Positions 1-6,736 of a DNA stretch of 9,562 nt are shown one piece after another (the stretch's first letter is position 1; each line of letters starts with the position of its first letter). The DNA comes from CAYYWP01 sp050176585 (lineage in GTDB: Bacteria; Desulfobacterota; Binatia; HRBIN30; CADEER01). The translations under genes and the position numbers were made by a program. The stretch is taken from contig JBFXHX010000078.1 in NCBI GenBank assembly GCA_050176585.1, forward strand, positions 1-9,562, read 5' to 3'. The notes beneath the pieces are model-generated. The model did not search any database and was not told where the DNA came from. It saw only the letters and a program-made list of their open reading frames with translations.

Positions 1-1
1 C

Positions 2-356
2 GTGATGAAGCTCAACCTGACCGCGCTGCGCGATGAGTTCCGCGTGCCCGGCATGCGGCTCCTCCACTTCGCCTTCGATGGCCGCGAGGACCACCCGTAC
101 CGACCCCACACCTACGTATCCAACGCGGTCGTGTACGCGGGGACGCACGACAATCTCATCACGCGGGGTCGGTTTCGATTCCTCGCACGCGCAGCAGCAG
201 ACCGTGTGGAGGTATCTCGGGCACACTGGTGCTGCGGTCGAGGTGGCGCCGGAGCTGATGCGCCCGGCGTGGGAATCCGTGGCCGCGCTCGCAATCGCGC
301 CGCTGCAGGACCTGCTCAACCTGGGCGCCCAGGCGCGGATCAACGTGCCGGGCTGA
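2..356 (+). pseudogene. malQ: 4-alpha-glucanotransferase (amylomaltase, GH77), 3' end, frameshifted and truncated
   Basis: MalQ transfers alpha-1,4-glucan segments between maltodextrins in the cytoplasm. Only the 3' end lies in the window, and its frame is open to the left edge. Bases 2 to about 168 encode LRDEF, PGMRLLHFAFDG, HPYRPHTY and VVYAGTHDN, the C-terminal part of GH77 enzymes. The Asp of the THDN segment is normally the transition-state-stabilising residue. At about 160-180 homology moves to the next frame, which continues with FDSS, QQQTVWRYLG, ALAIAPLQDLLNLG and ARINVPG. This equals one extra base near ACGCGGGGTCGGTTTCGAT, where the family has T-R-G-W-F-D. The second frame stops at 354-356, right after NVPG, so the usual conserved GNWxWR tail is missing. 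HDNDT of the family also reads HDNLI. A frameshift plus a lost C-terminus suggests a decayed gene. One of the lesions could be a sequencing error. Confidence 0.5.
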
Positions 357-377
357 CGAACATGTCGAGCCGATCGC

Positions 378-383
378 AGGGAG
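378..383 (+). promoter_or_regulatory. Ribosome binding site of the aldolase gene
   Basis: AGGGAG lies 7 bases upstream of the ATG at 391, a near-consensus Shine-Dalgarno at good spacing. It supports 391 as the aldolase start. It lies only about 20 bases past the malQ stop, so the two genes were probably once co-transcribed. Confidence 0.7.
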
Positions 384-390
384 AATCCCG

Positions 391-1449
391 ATGATCAATC
401 ACGACGCCGCGACCACCGCCACGAGGCTGGTCGCCGAAGGCAGGGGCATCCTCGCCGCCGACGAGACCCCGGGCACGCTGACCAAGCGCTTCGACGCGCT
501 CGGCATCCGCTCCACCGAGGAGAGCCGGCGCATGTATCGGGAAATGCTCTTCACGGCGCCGGACGCCGCCACCTCCATCAGCGGCGTGATCATGCAGGAC
601 GAGACGATCAGACAGGAGAGCTCCGCGGGAACGCCGCTCGCCCAGGTCCTTTCGAGCCAAGGCATCGTGCCCGGGATCAAGGTCGACAACGGCGCAAAAC
701 CCCTCGCGCTCGCACCGGGCGAGACCATCACCGAGGGGCTCGACGGGCTGCGCGATCGGCTTGCCGAATACCGGGGCATGGGCGCGCGGTTCGCGAAATG
801 GCGGGCTGTGATCCACATCGCCGACGGGCTGCCGAGCCGCGCCTGCCTGAGCGCGAACGCCCACGCGCTGGCGCGATATGCCGCGCTGTGTCAGGAAGCG
901 CGCCTCGCCCCGATCGTCGAGCCGGAAGTGTTGATGGACGGCTCGCACTCGATCGAGCGCTGCGAAGAGGTCACCACCATGGTGCTGCAGTCCGTATTCC
1001 GGGCCCTTTCCGAGCAGCGAGTCGCGCTGGAATCGATGCTGCTCAAGCCCAACATGGTCGTCCCCGGCACGGGCGACTCGCGCCCCGCGGCCGCAGAGGA
1101 CGTCGCCACGGCGACGCTGCGCTGCCTGCTCCGGACGGTACCGGCGGCGGTGCCCGGCATCGTGTTCCTCTCGGGTGGTCAGAGCGACCGGCTTGCCACC
1201 GCCCATCTGAATGCCATCAATCGGCTGCCCGGGCCCAAGCCCTGGAAGATCAGCTTCTCCTACGGGCGCGCCCTGCAAGATGCCGCGCTGGAGACGTGGG
1301 ACGGGCGGGACGACAATCTGAAGACTGCCCAGGCGGCGCTCTCGCACCGGGCTCGCTGCAACGCAGCCGCCAGTCTCGGGCGGTATACCGATGATATGGA
1401 GGCGAGCCCGGCGAGGCCCGCCCAACGACATGGGGTGCACGACGACTGA
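391..1449 (+). CDS. Fructose-bisphosphate aldolase, class I
   Basis: This enzyme reversibly splits fructose-1,6-bisphosphate into dihydroxyacetone phosphate and glyceraldehyde-3-phosphate, using a Schiff-base lysine and no metal. It is cytoplasmic and complete at 352 residues, close to the family length. Hallmarks in order are LAADE (D24), KVDNG (K97), FAKWR (K136), EPEVL (E177, E179), LLKPN (K219, the Schiff-base lysine), FLSGGQS (S261) and SFSYGRALQ (R293). These match the catalytic and phosphate-binding set of the animal-type enzyme (Asp33, Lys107, Lys146, Glu187, Lys229, Ser271, Arg303). KVDNG replaces the commoner KVDKG. The C-terminus after SLGRY is a polar tail of about 20 residues. 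A good ribosome binding site fixes the start, and the gene follows the malQ remnant by 34 bases. Class I aldolases can also make sedoheptulose-1,7-bisphosphate, which is relevant to the phosphatase downstream. I give no symbol because naming varies for this bacterial group. Confidence 0.95.
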   Translation: MINHDAATTATRLVAEGRGILAADETPGTLTKRFDALGIRSTEESRRMYREMLFTAPDAATSISGVIMQDETIRQESSAGTPLAQVLSSQGIVPGIKVDNGAKPLALAPGETITEGLDGLRDRLAEYRGMGARFAKWRAVIHIADGLPSRACLSANAHALARYAALCQEARLAPIVEPEVLMDGSHSIERCEEVTTMVLQSVFRALSEQRVALESMLLKPNMVVPGTGDSRPAAAEDVATATLRCLLRTVPAAVPGIVFLSGGQSDRLATAHLNAINRLPGPKPWKISFSYGRALQDAALETWDGRDDNLKTAQAALSHRARCNAAASLGRYTDDMEASPARPAQRHGVHDD

Positions 1450-1458
1450 GAGGACCTC

Positions 1459-1478
1459 CGCCAGGTCCGGGCCTGGCG
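1459..1478 (+). terminator. Hairpin just after the aldolase stop, possible transcript end
   Basis: A perfect 7-bp stem CGCCAGG / CCTGGCG encloses the loop TCCGGG, starting 10 bases after the aldolase stop codon. No T-run follows, so it is not a classical intrinsic terminator. It could stabilise the mRNA 3' end or act in a high-GC terminator lacking a U-tract. Stems of this size also arise by chance in GC-rich DNA. Confidence 0.3.
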
Positions 1479-1761
1479 ATCCCCGCACGCGAATACGCCC
1501 TTCGAGCGGGCGCGCCAGGCGATGCTCCGCCTTCGACGCGCCGGTGCCGATGCCGAGCACCTGGTGCGCGATTGCCGGTGACGACCTGGCCGGTTCTGGT
1601 AGTCGAGCGCGGCGAGATGCTCTCGCTGTCGTTTGGGACAGTATGGCGCTGCATGACAAGCACGGTGGTGGGGCGAGTTGCTAACAGCCCGCCCATGACG
1701 TCGAGCGACCGAGCGGCCGACGAAGCTCAGACAGCGTGATGAAGCGCGTGGAACGCGTGCC
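1479..1761 (+). other. Intergenic gap with no recognisable gene
   Basis: No frame here gives recognisable protein homology, an RNA gene or an obvious repeat. Directly after the aldolase stop, the same frame stays open for about 43 codons, from 1450 to a TGA near 1579. Its translation is Arg- and Ala-rich and resembles no family I know. The stretch presumably holds the promoter of the phosphatase gene, but I see no convincing -35/-10 pair. Confidence 0.5.
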
Positions 1762-2379
1762 ATGAGTGTGCTCGCGATCAGACACGGGGAGACCGAGTGG
1801 AGCCTGAATGGTCGCCACACGGGCACGACAGACCTCCCCTTGACCGATAACGGGCGCCGGCTCGCCGAGCTCTTGCGCCCGGCGCTGAGCGGTTGGGTGT
1901 TCAAACTGGTGCTCGTCAGCCCGATGCAGCGGGCGCGTGAAACGTGTGAGCGAGCCGGGGTCGCTAAGGCGATCATCGAGCCCGACCTCGTCGAGTGGAA
2001 TTACGGAAACTACGAAGGGCTGACCCCCGACCAGATTCATCAACAGGCGCCTGGCTGGATGATCTTCGCGGATGGATGTCCGGGCGGCGAAACGCCGGAG
2101 CAAGTCGGTGCGCGAGTCGATCGGGTCATCGCCCGCGCGCGCGCCATAGAGGGTGACGTCGCGCTGTTCGCGCACGGACACGTGCTACGCGTGCTCGTGG
2201 CGCGATGGCTCGGGCTGCCCGCCGGCGCCGGGCAGCATTTCCTTCTGGATACGGGCGCGTTGAGCGTGCTCGCGGACTATCGCGGAATCCCCGCGGTGGC
2301 GACCTGGAATGCGCCGCTCGCCGGCTATGTGCCGCTGAGCCCTCGAGGAGGATCGAAAGTGGCGGGGAGGACGCCGTGA
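1762..2379 (+). CDS. Histidine phosphatase family protein, sedoheptulose-bisphosphatase (Shb17)-like
   Basis: This is a cytoplasmic phosphohydrolase of the phosphoglycerate-mutase-like histidine phosphatase superfamily, using a phospho-histidine intermediate. It has 205 residues, normal for the branch. Visible motifs are RHGETEW (R7, catalytic H8), TGTTDLPLT, SPMQRARET (R57), EWNYGNYEG (E78, the likely proton donor) and FAHGHVLR (H138). EW-YG-YEG, DGC-GGET and HFLLDTGALSVL closely follow the pattern I recall from yeast Shb17, which dephosphorylates sedoheptulose-1,7-bisphosphate in riboneogenesis. It is less like mutases or cobalamin phosphatases. Its place after an aldolase fits that role, but the substrate is inferred; fructose-1,6-bisphosphate or a broad range is possible. 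The ribosome binding site is weak (GGAA about 9 bases before the ATG). The 312-base gap behind the aldolase leaves co-transcription uncertain. The family call is firm and the substrate is not. Confidence 0.9.
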   Translation: MSVLAIRHGETEWSLNGRHTGTTDLPLTDNGRRLAELLRPALSGWVFKLVLVSPMQRARETCERAGVAKAIIEPDLVEWNYGNYEGLTPDQIHQQAPGWMIFADGCPGGETPEQVGARVDRVIARARAIEGDVALFAHGHVLRVLVARWLGLPAGAGQHFLLDTGALSVLADYRGIPAVATWNAPLAGYVPLSPRGGSKVAGRTP

Positions 2380-2651
2380 CGAGCGGGTATACGGTGCACG
2401 CGCGATCGTTGGTCGTGCTCGTCGCGTGGCGCCATGGGCATCCGGTTCCCCGAGCACCGGCGCGGGAGGGCCGCTCGGACTGACTCGCCGTCGGCGGACG
2501 ACCAGCTCGCTCCGATCTCTAAGGCCGCTGGGCGATCCCATTCCTTAGCGCGACAGCGCACAGCAAACGGTCAGGCTCCGGGCGCGCTGCTTAGTCCCTA
2601 TTTCGTCGGCGTGAGCGGTGCATGAGGGTCGCTGGTGATTCAGGCTACCCA
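2380..2651. other. Convergent intergenic region between the phosphatase and patatin genes
   Basis: Two genes point toward each other across this stretch. No protein-like frame is convincing on either strand. It contains a compound hairpin at 2519-2548 (listed separately) and a weak 5-bp stem CCGGT / ACCGG near 2440-2460. Confidence 0.5.
2519..2548. terminator. Compound hairpin between convergent genes, candidate bidirectional terminator
   Basis: An outer perfect 6-bp stem CTAAGG (2519-2524) / CCTTAG (2543-2548) encloses an inner 4-bp stem TGGG (2529-2532) / CCCA (2537-2540) with loop CGAT. The structure lies about 140 bases past the phosphatase stop and about 100 bases past the patatin stop. 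A symmetric hairpin here could end transcription from both sides. There is no clear T-run on either strand. Confidence 0.35.
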
Positions 2652-2665
2652 TTACGTGGACGTAA
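2652..2665. repeat. Short perfect inverted repeat overlapping the patatin stop codon
   Basis: TTACGT-GG-ACGTAA is a perfect 6+6 inverted repeat with a 2-base centre, covering the patatin TAA and the preceding codons. It could be a binding site or a chance palindrome. The 2-base centre is too tight for a good RNA hairpin. Confidence 0.25.
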
Positions 2666-3887
2666 CGGCCGCGTCGCTGCTCGGCACGCCAAAATCCGGC
2701 GGGTGCTGCTCCCACGGATATCCGCGGCTCGCCATCTCGTACCCGAGGGCGTAGAGCCGTCGCATGTATGGCGTGTCGAACTCCCCGGGGTGCGGAACAT
2801 CGAAGCTCTGCGGAATGTAGGCGAGGTTGAAGCCCACGCCATCGCGCTGCGCGAGGAAGTACAGCCGGTAGAGGTCGCCGCGCCCCTGGGTGTGAATCAG
2901 CGATGCAATGGCGCGCGAGGCGATGGACATCACTTTCGGTTCGACGCGGGCCGCGTCGACCTCGGGCCGACTGTTGCGGATCACGTATAACCTGCGCTCG
3001 CGCTCGACGGCGCGTGCCCGCGCAACCTCGGCAAACGGAAGGGCCGGCGGATAGAAAAAGACCTGGGCGGCGGCGCCGCCGTCGACGTGCATCTCCTGAT
3101 ACCGGCGACCGTCGGCCTCGACCTCGAACAGCATCGGAGGGAATGCCGCCGGAATTGCCGACGAGGCGATGAGCACGCGATGCACGAGGTCGGCGGCCTG
3201 CGGATCGCCCGAGGCCGCGATCTTCGTGAGGTTCCAGATCACGCCCTGACCGGCGTCGAGGTCGGTGGTACCGACCAGCAGCATGCGCCCCTTCCGGTGC
3301 TCGGCAGCAATAGCGTCGAGTACCCGACGGTCGATGTGCCCGCGGACGAGCCGCGACAGCGGCGCGGTGTCGCTCATCGCGTCGCCGAGCAGCGCTCCCA
3401 GCCCGGCCCGCGGCGTACAGATGTCGCGGAGGCCCACGCCCGTGTAGATCGAGCGGAGCTCGTCGTCGTACGCCGGGCCGAGGAACGCCAGCGGTGCGAT
3501 CAGCGCGCCGGTGCTGACGCCGGTCACGACCTTGAACACCGGGCGGCTCCCCGCCGCGCTCCATCCGGCGAGCAGCCCGGCGCCGAACGCCCCCTTGTCG
3601 CCGCCGCCAGAAATGGCCAGGTAAGCGGCCGGCGGCAGCGGCCCGACGTGGCCTTCGGCCCGCAGGTGCGCGCGCTCGCGGTCCAGGGATTCCGCGGCGT
3701 CGCGAACGAAGCTGTGGAGCCTGGAGGGGGATCGGTATCGGATGTCCGGAAACCGCGGCAGCTCGGCCCGATCCCGCAACGCCTGCGGAACGATATCGAG
3801 CCGCGGCGCCGCGCCGTACATCACGCGGCGCGCGACGAAGGCGAGCGAACCGCCAACGTGACGTGCCACCATGCCCGCGAAGGACAT
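2652..3887 (-). CDS. Patatin-like phospholipase family protein
   Basis: This is a predicted lipid acyl hydrolase with a Ser-Asp dyad, of 411 residues. The domain begins near residue 88 with the oxyanion-hole motif SGGGDKGAFGAG (93-104). The nucleophile elbow GVSTG (S125) and the DGG motif (D269) follow, so the catalytic set is complete. ALIAPLAFLGPAYDDELR follows the elbow, as in a bacterial subgroup often annotated only as patatin-like. A conserved-looking tail (residues about 350-400) carries FNLAYIPQSF and PYMRRLYALGYE. The N-terminus (1-85) is basic with a modest hydrophobic stretch (10-24). I see no clear signal peptide or lipobox, so location is uncertain. The ATG is provisional: the best GGAG lies 12 bases upstream, and a TGA in frame about 50 bases upstream limits extension. 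The gene sits 78 bases downstream of glgX on the same strand, with a small hairpin AACCC / GGGTT (3929-3941) between. Substrate and link to glycogen are unknown. Confidence 0.9.
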   Translation of the reverse strand: MSFAGMVARHVGGSLAFVARRVMYGAAPRLDIVPQALRDRAELPRFPDIRYRSPSRLHSFVRDAAESLDRERAHLRAEGHVGPLPPAAYLAISGGGDKGAFGAGLLAGWSAAGSRPVFKVVTGVSTGALIAPLAFLGPAYDDELRSIYTGVGLRDICTPRAGLGALLGDAMSDTAPLSRLVRGHIDRRVLDAIAAEHRKGRMLLVGTTDLDAGQGVIWNLTKIAASGDPQAADLVHRVLIASSAIPAAFPPMLFEVEADGRRYQEMHVDGGAAAQVFFYPPALPFAEVARARAVERERRLYVIRNSRPEVDAARVEPKVMSIASRAIASLIHTQGRGDLYRLYFLAQRDGVGFNLAYIPQSFDVPHPGEFDTPYMRRLYALGYEMASRGYPWEQHPPDFGVPSSDAAVTST

Positions 3888-3965
3888 CGGATGCGCATTC
3901 TCCAGATACCGGCGCGCGGCGGGAGGTCAACCCGGTGGGTTCGCTGCCGCGTGTGTCGCCCTGCA

Positions 3966-6146
3966 CTACCTCGTTTCTAGCTCTGGCGACGCGGGTGGGC
4001 GCATAGGAGCAAACAGCACGATCACGGAACGCTCCTCGGCGCGATACGTGTCCCGGTGCAGCACCGGAGCGGTCTGCCAGGGAACGATGTCGTCTGGCGA
4101 CCGCAGCGCCGTATCGATCCACCGCCGCCATGGTCCGCCGATCGGTGCGGAGGGGCGTGGCAATTGGAAATCGAGCGGCTGCCAATACGCGTTCAGGATG
4201 AGATGGACCACCATGCCCTGCCGCGCCATCGCGGCGGTAACGGCCACGCTGTGCGAATCGTCACCCCAGTCCGGCTCGTTCAGTCGAATTCCATGCCACG
4301 TTTTCTCGGCCCCGGCGAGCATTTCGGCGAGGCTCACGCGCTGCTGCTCGTGCTCGATGTCCCGGAGCACGCGCCGGGCGTTCAGCAAGGTTACGAATCG
4401 GTGCACGTCGGCGCGTCGAGCGAGCAGGGTCCAATCGAACCAGCTCGTCTCGTTGTCCTGGCAATACGCGTTGTTGTTCCCGCCCTGGGTGCGGCGTACC
4501 TCGTCCCCCATGGTGATCATCGGCACGCCGAGCGACAGCATCGTCATGGCGAGGAAGTTCTTCACCTGCCGGTTGCGGAGCGCTTCGACGGCTGCATCGT
4601 CGCTCGGTCCTTCGACGCCGCAATTCCAGCTCCGGTTGTCGTCGTTGCCGTCGCGGTTCTGTTCGCCGTTGGCCTCGTTGTGTTTGCGGTCGTAGGTCAC
4701 GAGGTCGTTCAGGGTGAAGCCGTCGTGGCAGGTGATGAAGTTGACGCTCTGCTCCGGCTCGCGCTGTTTGTGGGCGTAGATCTCCGGGCTGCCGAGGAGG
4801 CGATCGGCGAACCGGCGCAGCGAGCCCGGCGCGGCGCGAAAGAAGTCGCGCGCGTCGTCGCGAAAGCGACCGTTCCACTCCTTCCAGGTGTCGCCGACGA
4901 AGCTGCCGACCTGATACAGACCGGCGGCGTCCCACGCTTCGGCGATCAGCTTGGTCCCGGCGAGCACGGGATCCGTTTCGATGTCCCAGAGCACCGGCGG
5001 TTGCGGCATCGGCTCGCCCGACGCATCGCGGGCGAGAATGGATGCGAGATCGAAGCGGAAGCCGTCGACGTGCATGGCCTGGACCCAATAGCGCAAGCTG
5101 TCGACGATCATCCGGCGGACGACGGGGTCGTTCGCGTTCAGCGTGTTGCCGCACCCGGTGTAATCCGCGTAGCGGCTGCGATCGTGAGCGTCGAGGATGT
5201 AATAGGTCGGATTGTCGAGACCGCGAAAGCACAGCGTCGGGCCGCCGGCGCCGCCCTCGGCGGTGTGGTTGAATACGACGTCGAGGATGACTTCGATGCC
5301 GGCGCGGTGCAGGGTCTTCACCATGTCGCGGAACTCGTCGACGGGGCCAACCGGGTCCGGTCGGGAGCTGTACGCGTGGTGCGGAGCAAAGAACGAGACC
5401 GGTGAATATCCCCAATAGTTCACCCCGAGCGGCGCATCCCGAGCATCGAATTGAAACACCGGCAGGAGCTCCACGGCGGTCACGCCGAGGTCTTGCAGGT
5501 AGGGGATCTTGTCGATTACGCCCGCGTAGGTGCCGCGCTTCTCCGCGGCGACGCCGGAGCTGGGATGCCGGGTGAACCCGCGCACGTGCATCTCGTAGAT
5601 GATGGTGCGGGAGGATGGCCGTCGCAGCGGTGCGTCGCCCTCCCAGTCGTAGCTGCTCGGTTCGATCACGACGCTCTTCATCGACCCGGCAGCATTGTCG
5701 CCCGGCGCCGCTGCCGCGCTGCGCCGATAGCCGTCCGGCACGACGACGCCGCGGCCATACGGGTCGAGGAGGACCTTGTCGCGGTCGAAACGAAGGCCGC
5801 GCGCGGCATCGCGGGGCCCATCGGCACAATACGCGTAGAGCTGACCCGGCCGCAGGTCCGGGACGAACACGTGCCAGTAGTGGTACGTCCGGTTGGTGAC
5901 CGGATCGATGGGGATGATGCGCGACGGCGGCGCGCCGGCGGCATCGAACAGCAGCAGATCGACCGCCGTGGCATGGCGAGAGAAGATGCTGAAGTTCACG
6001 CCGCCGCCGCACGGCGTCGCGCCGAGGGGCGCGCTGCTGCCCGGAGCAGGGTCCGGCCTCGCCGCGGTGACGCGCCGCCGCGATGTCGCGGCCGGTCTCT
6101 GCGCCGACTGTCGTCGCACCACGGTGCTCGCCACGGCCTGACCCAT
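3966..6146 (-). CDS. glgX: Glycogen debranching enzyme GlgX (isoamylase type, GH13)
   Basis: GlgX hydrolyses alpha-1,6 branch links of glycogen limit dextrins in the cytoplasm, releasing maltodextrins for MalQ and phosphorylase. From the ATG at 6146 it has 726 residues, near the family norm. Domains in order are an Arg/Ala-rich leader (about 1-37), an N-terminal beta-sandwich (CBM48) starting at APLGATPCGGGVNFSIFS, the GH13 barrel, and a C-terminal beta domain. Barrel motifs are DVVFNHT, DGFRFDLAS (nucleophile D366), IAEAWDAAGLYQVGSF (acid/base E403) and CHDGFTLNDLV (D475). IAEAWD-GLYQVG and AYSSRPDPVGPVDEFRDMV recall plant and cyanobacterial isoamylases more than E. coli GlgX. The frame also opens at a GTG at 6251 (35 extra residues). 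I prefer 6146 because it is an ATG nearer the first conserved domain, though its Shine-Dalgarno (GGA about 11 bases upstream) is weak. The next gene is the patatin, 78 bases downstream. Confidence 0.95.
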   Translation of the reverse strand: MGQAVASTVVRRQSAQRPAATSRRRVTAARPDPAPGSSAPLGATPCGGGVNFSIFSRHATAVDLLLFDAAGAPPSRIIPIDPVTNRTYHYWHVFVPDLRPGQLYAYCADGPRDAARGLRFDRDKVLLDPYGRGVVVPDGYRRSAAAAPGDNAAGSMKSVVIEPSSYDWEGDAPLRRPSSRTIIYEMHVRGFTRHPSSGVAAEKRGTYAGVIDKIPYLQDLGVTAVELLPVFQFDARDAPLGVNYWGYSPVSFFAPHHAYSSRPDPVGPVDEFRDMVKTLHRAGIEVILDVVFNHTAEGGAGGPTLCFRGLDNPTYYILDAHDRSRYADYTGCGNTLNANDPVVRRMIVDSLRYWVQAMHVDGFRFDLASILARDASGEPMPQPPVLWDIETDPVLAGTKLIAEAWDAAGLYQVGSFVGDTWKEWNGRFRDDARDFFRAAPGSLRRFADRLLGSPEIYAHKQREPEQSVNFITCHDGFTLNDLVTYDRKHNEANGEQNRDGNDDNRSWNCGVEGPSDDAAVEALRNRQVKNFLAMTMLSLGVPMITMGDEVRRTQGGNNNAYCQDNETSWFDWTLLARRADVHRFVTLLNARRVLRDIEHEQQRVSLAEMLAGAEKTWHGIRLNEPDWGDDSHSVAVTAAMARQGMVVHLILNAYWQPLDFQLPRPSAPIGGPWRRWIDTALRSPDDIVPWQTAPVLHRDTYRAEERSVIVLFAPMRPPASPELETR

Positions 6147-6464
6147 CGCACACCGTTTCCGTTTGGGAAAGCGCTGCGCCGCCCGCCGATACGGTAGGAA
6201 CGGCGAGGCTGCGACAGGGTGGCCGTGCACCACGACGACGTGCAGCGGCACGGTGGCGCTTGCGTGCGCGGCGTGCCCGATCCACGAGCGCTGCCGCGCA
6301 GTGCTGCGACTAACCTCGATCGGTCAAAAGATTCTCAACGCAGAGCGACGATGTGCTCGGTTGCGAGCACTGGTGAGTTGCAGATGGAAACGGGGGCCGT
6401 GACCCTTCGGACACACTCCACATAACGGGTTTGCGATTGGCGCCGCAGCCGAACGGAGGCTCCC
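6147..6464. other. Upstream region of glgX, no confident gene
   Basis: This stretch should hold the glgX promoter on the - strand. A TTGAGA box (complement near 6335) exists, but no good -10 partner lies at 16-18 bases. On the + strand a short frame carries a Cys-x2-Cys-Pro-x4-Cys pattern at 6265-6294 (see findings). I do not call it a gene. Confidence 0.4.
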
Positions 6465-6548
6465 GTGGCAAGAGTACAGATGTTGGGCGCGCGCCCGAAC
6501 AAGCCGGGCATGGCGCACATCGGCCGCCGCCGGACAACGCAGTGGTAA
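6465..6548 (+). CDS. Possible small ORF or 5' remnant of a mobile-element gene (27 residues)
   Basis: A strong GGAGG (6455-6459) lies 5 bases before a GTG at 6465. The frame encodes 27 residues (VARVQMLGARPNKPGMAHIG and a basic end) and stops with TAA at 6546-6548. I recognise no family. Its place just ahead of the IS110-type remnant suggests it may be the broken start of that element's gene, or chance. The ribosome binding site is the only real support. Confidence 0.2.
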   Translation: MARVQMLGARPNKPGMAHIGRRRTTQW

Positions 6549-6736
6549 TGGCGATCGGTCTCTCGCGCTCGAAGCTGGTCTACTGCCTGCGTGGGCGGGG
6601 GGCGCGCACTTACGCCCAGGCATCCAGGAGCGCACGCGGGCGCAGATTCGCGTGCGCAGCTGGCCGCAGGAACAGGGCCCTTGAGGTCGCCGCCCGCGGC
6701 CGGCTGGGGGGTACAGGCGGTGGCTGGCCGCAAGCC

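Noticed and set aside
340..1659. Long - strand open frame (439 codons) opposite the aldolase
   Set aside because: It mirrors the aldolase codon pattern of GC-rich DNA, is Arg/Gly/Ala-rich, and shows no protein family. The + strand frame has every catalytic aldolase motif.
2545..4185. 546-codon - strand frame overlapping the patatin and the glgX 3' end
   Set aside because: Arg-rich shadow in a different phase; the patatin frame carries GGGDKG, GVSTG and DGG.
4056..5405. Long + strand open frame (449 codons) opposite glgX
   Set aside because: It is a Val/Ala-rich antisense shadow of glgX with no domain; glgX motifs are complete on the - strand.
4261..6285. 674-codon - strand frame overlapping glgX in another phase
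   Set aside because: It is very Arg-rich and lacks GH13 motifs. It is an out-of-frame shadow, and no frameshift in glgX is needed because the true frame is unbroken.
6310..6345. Possible sigma-70 promoter for glgX (TTGAGA or TTGACC on the - strand)
   Set aside because: No acceptable -10 element at 16-18 bases; a -35-like hexamer alone is not evidence.
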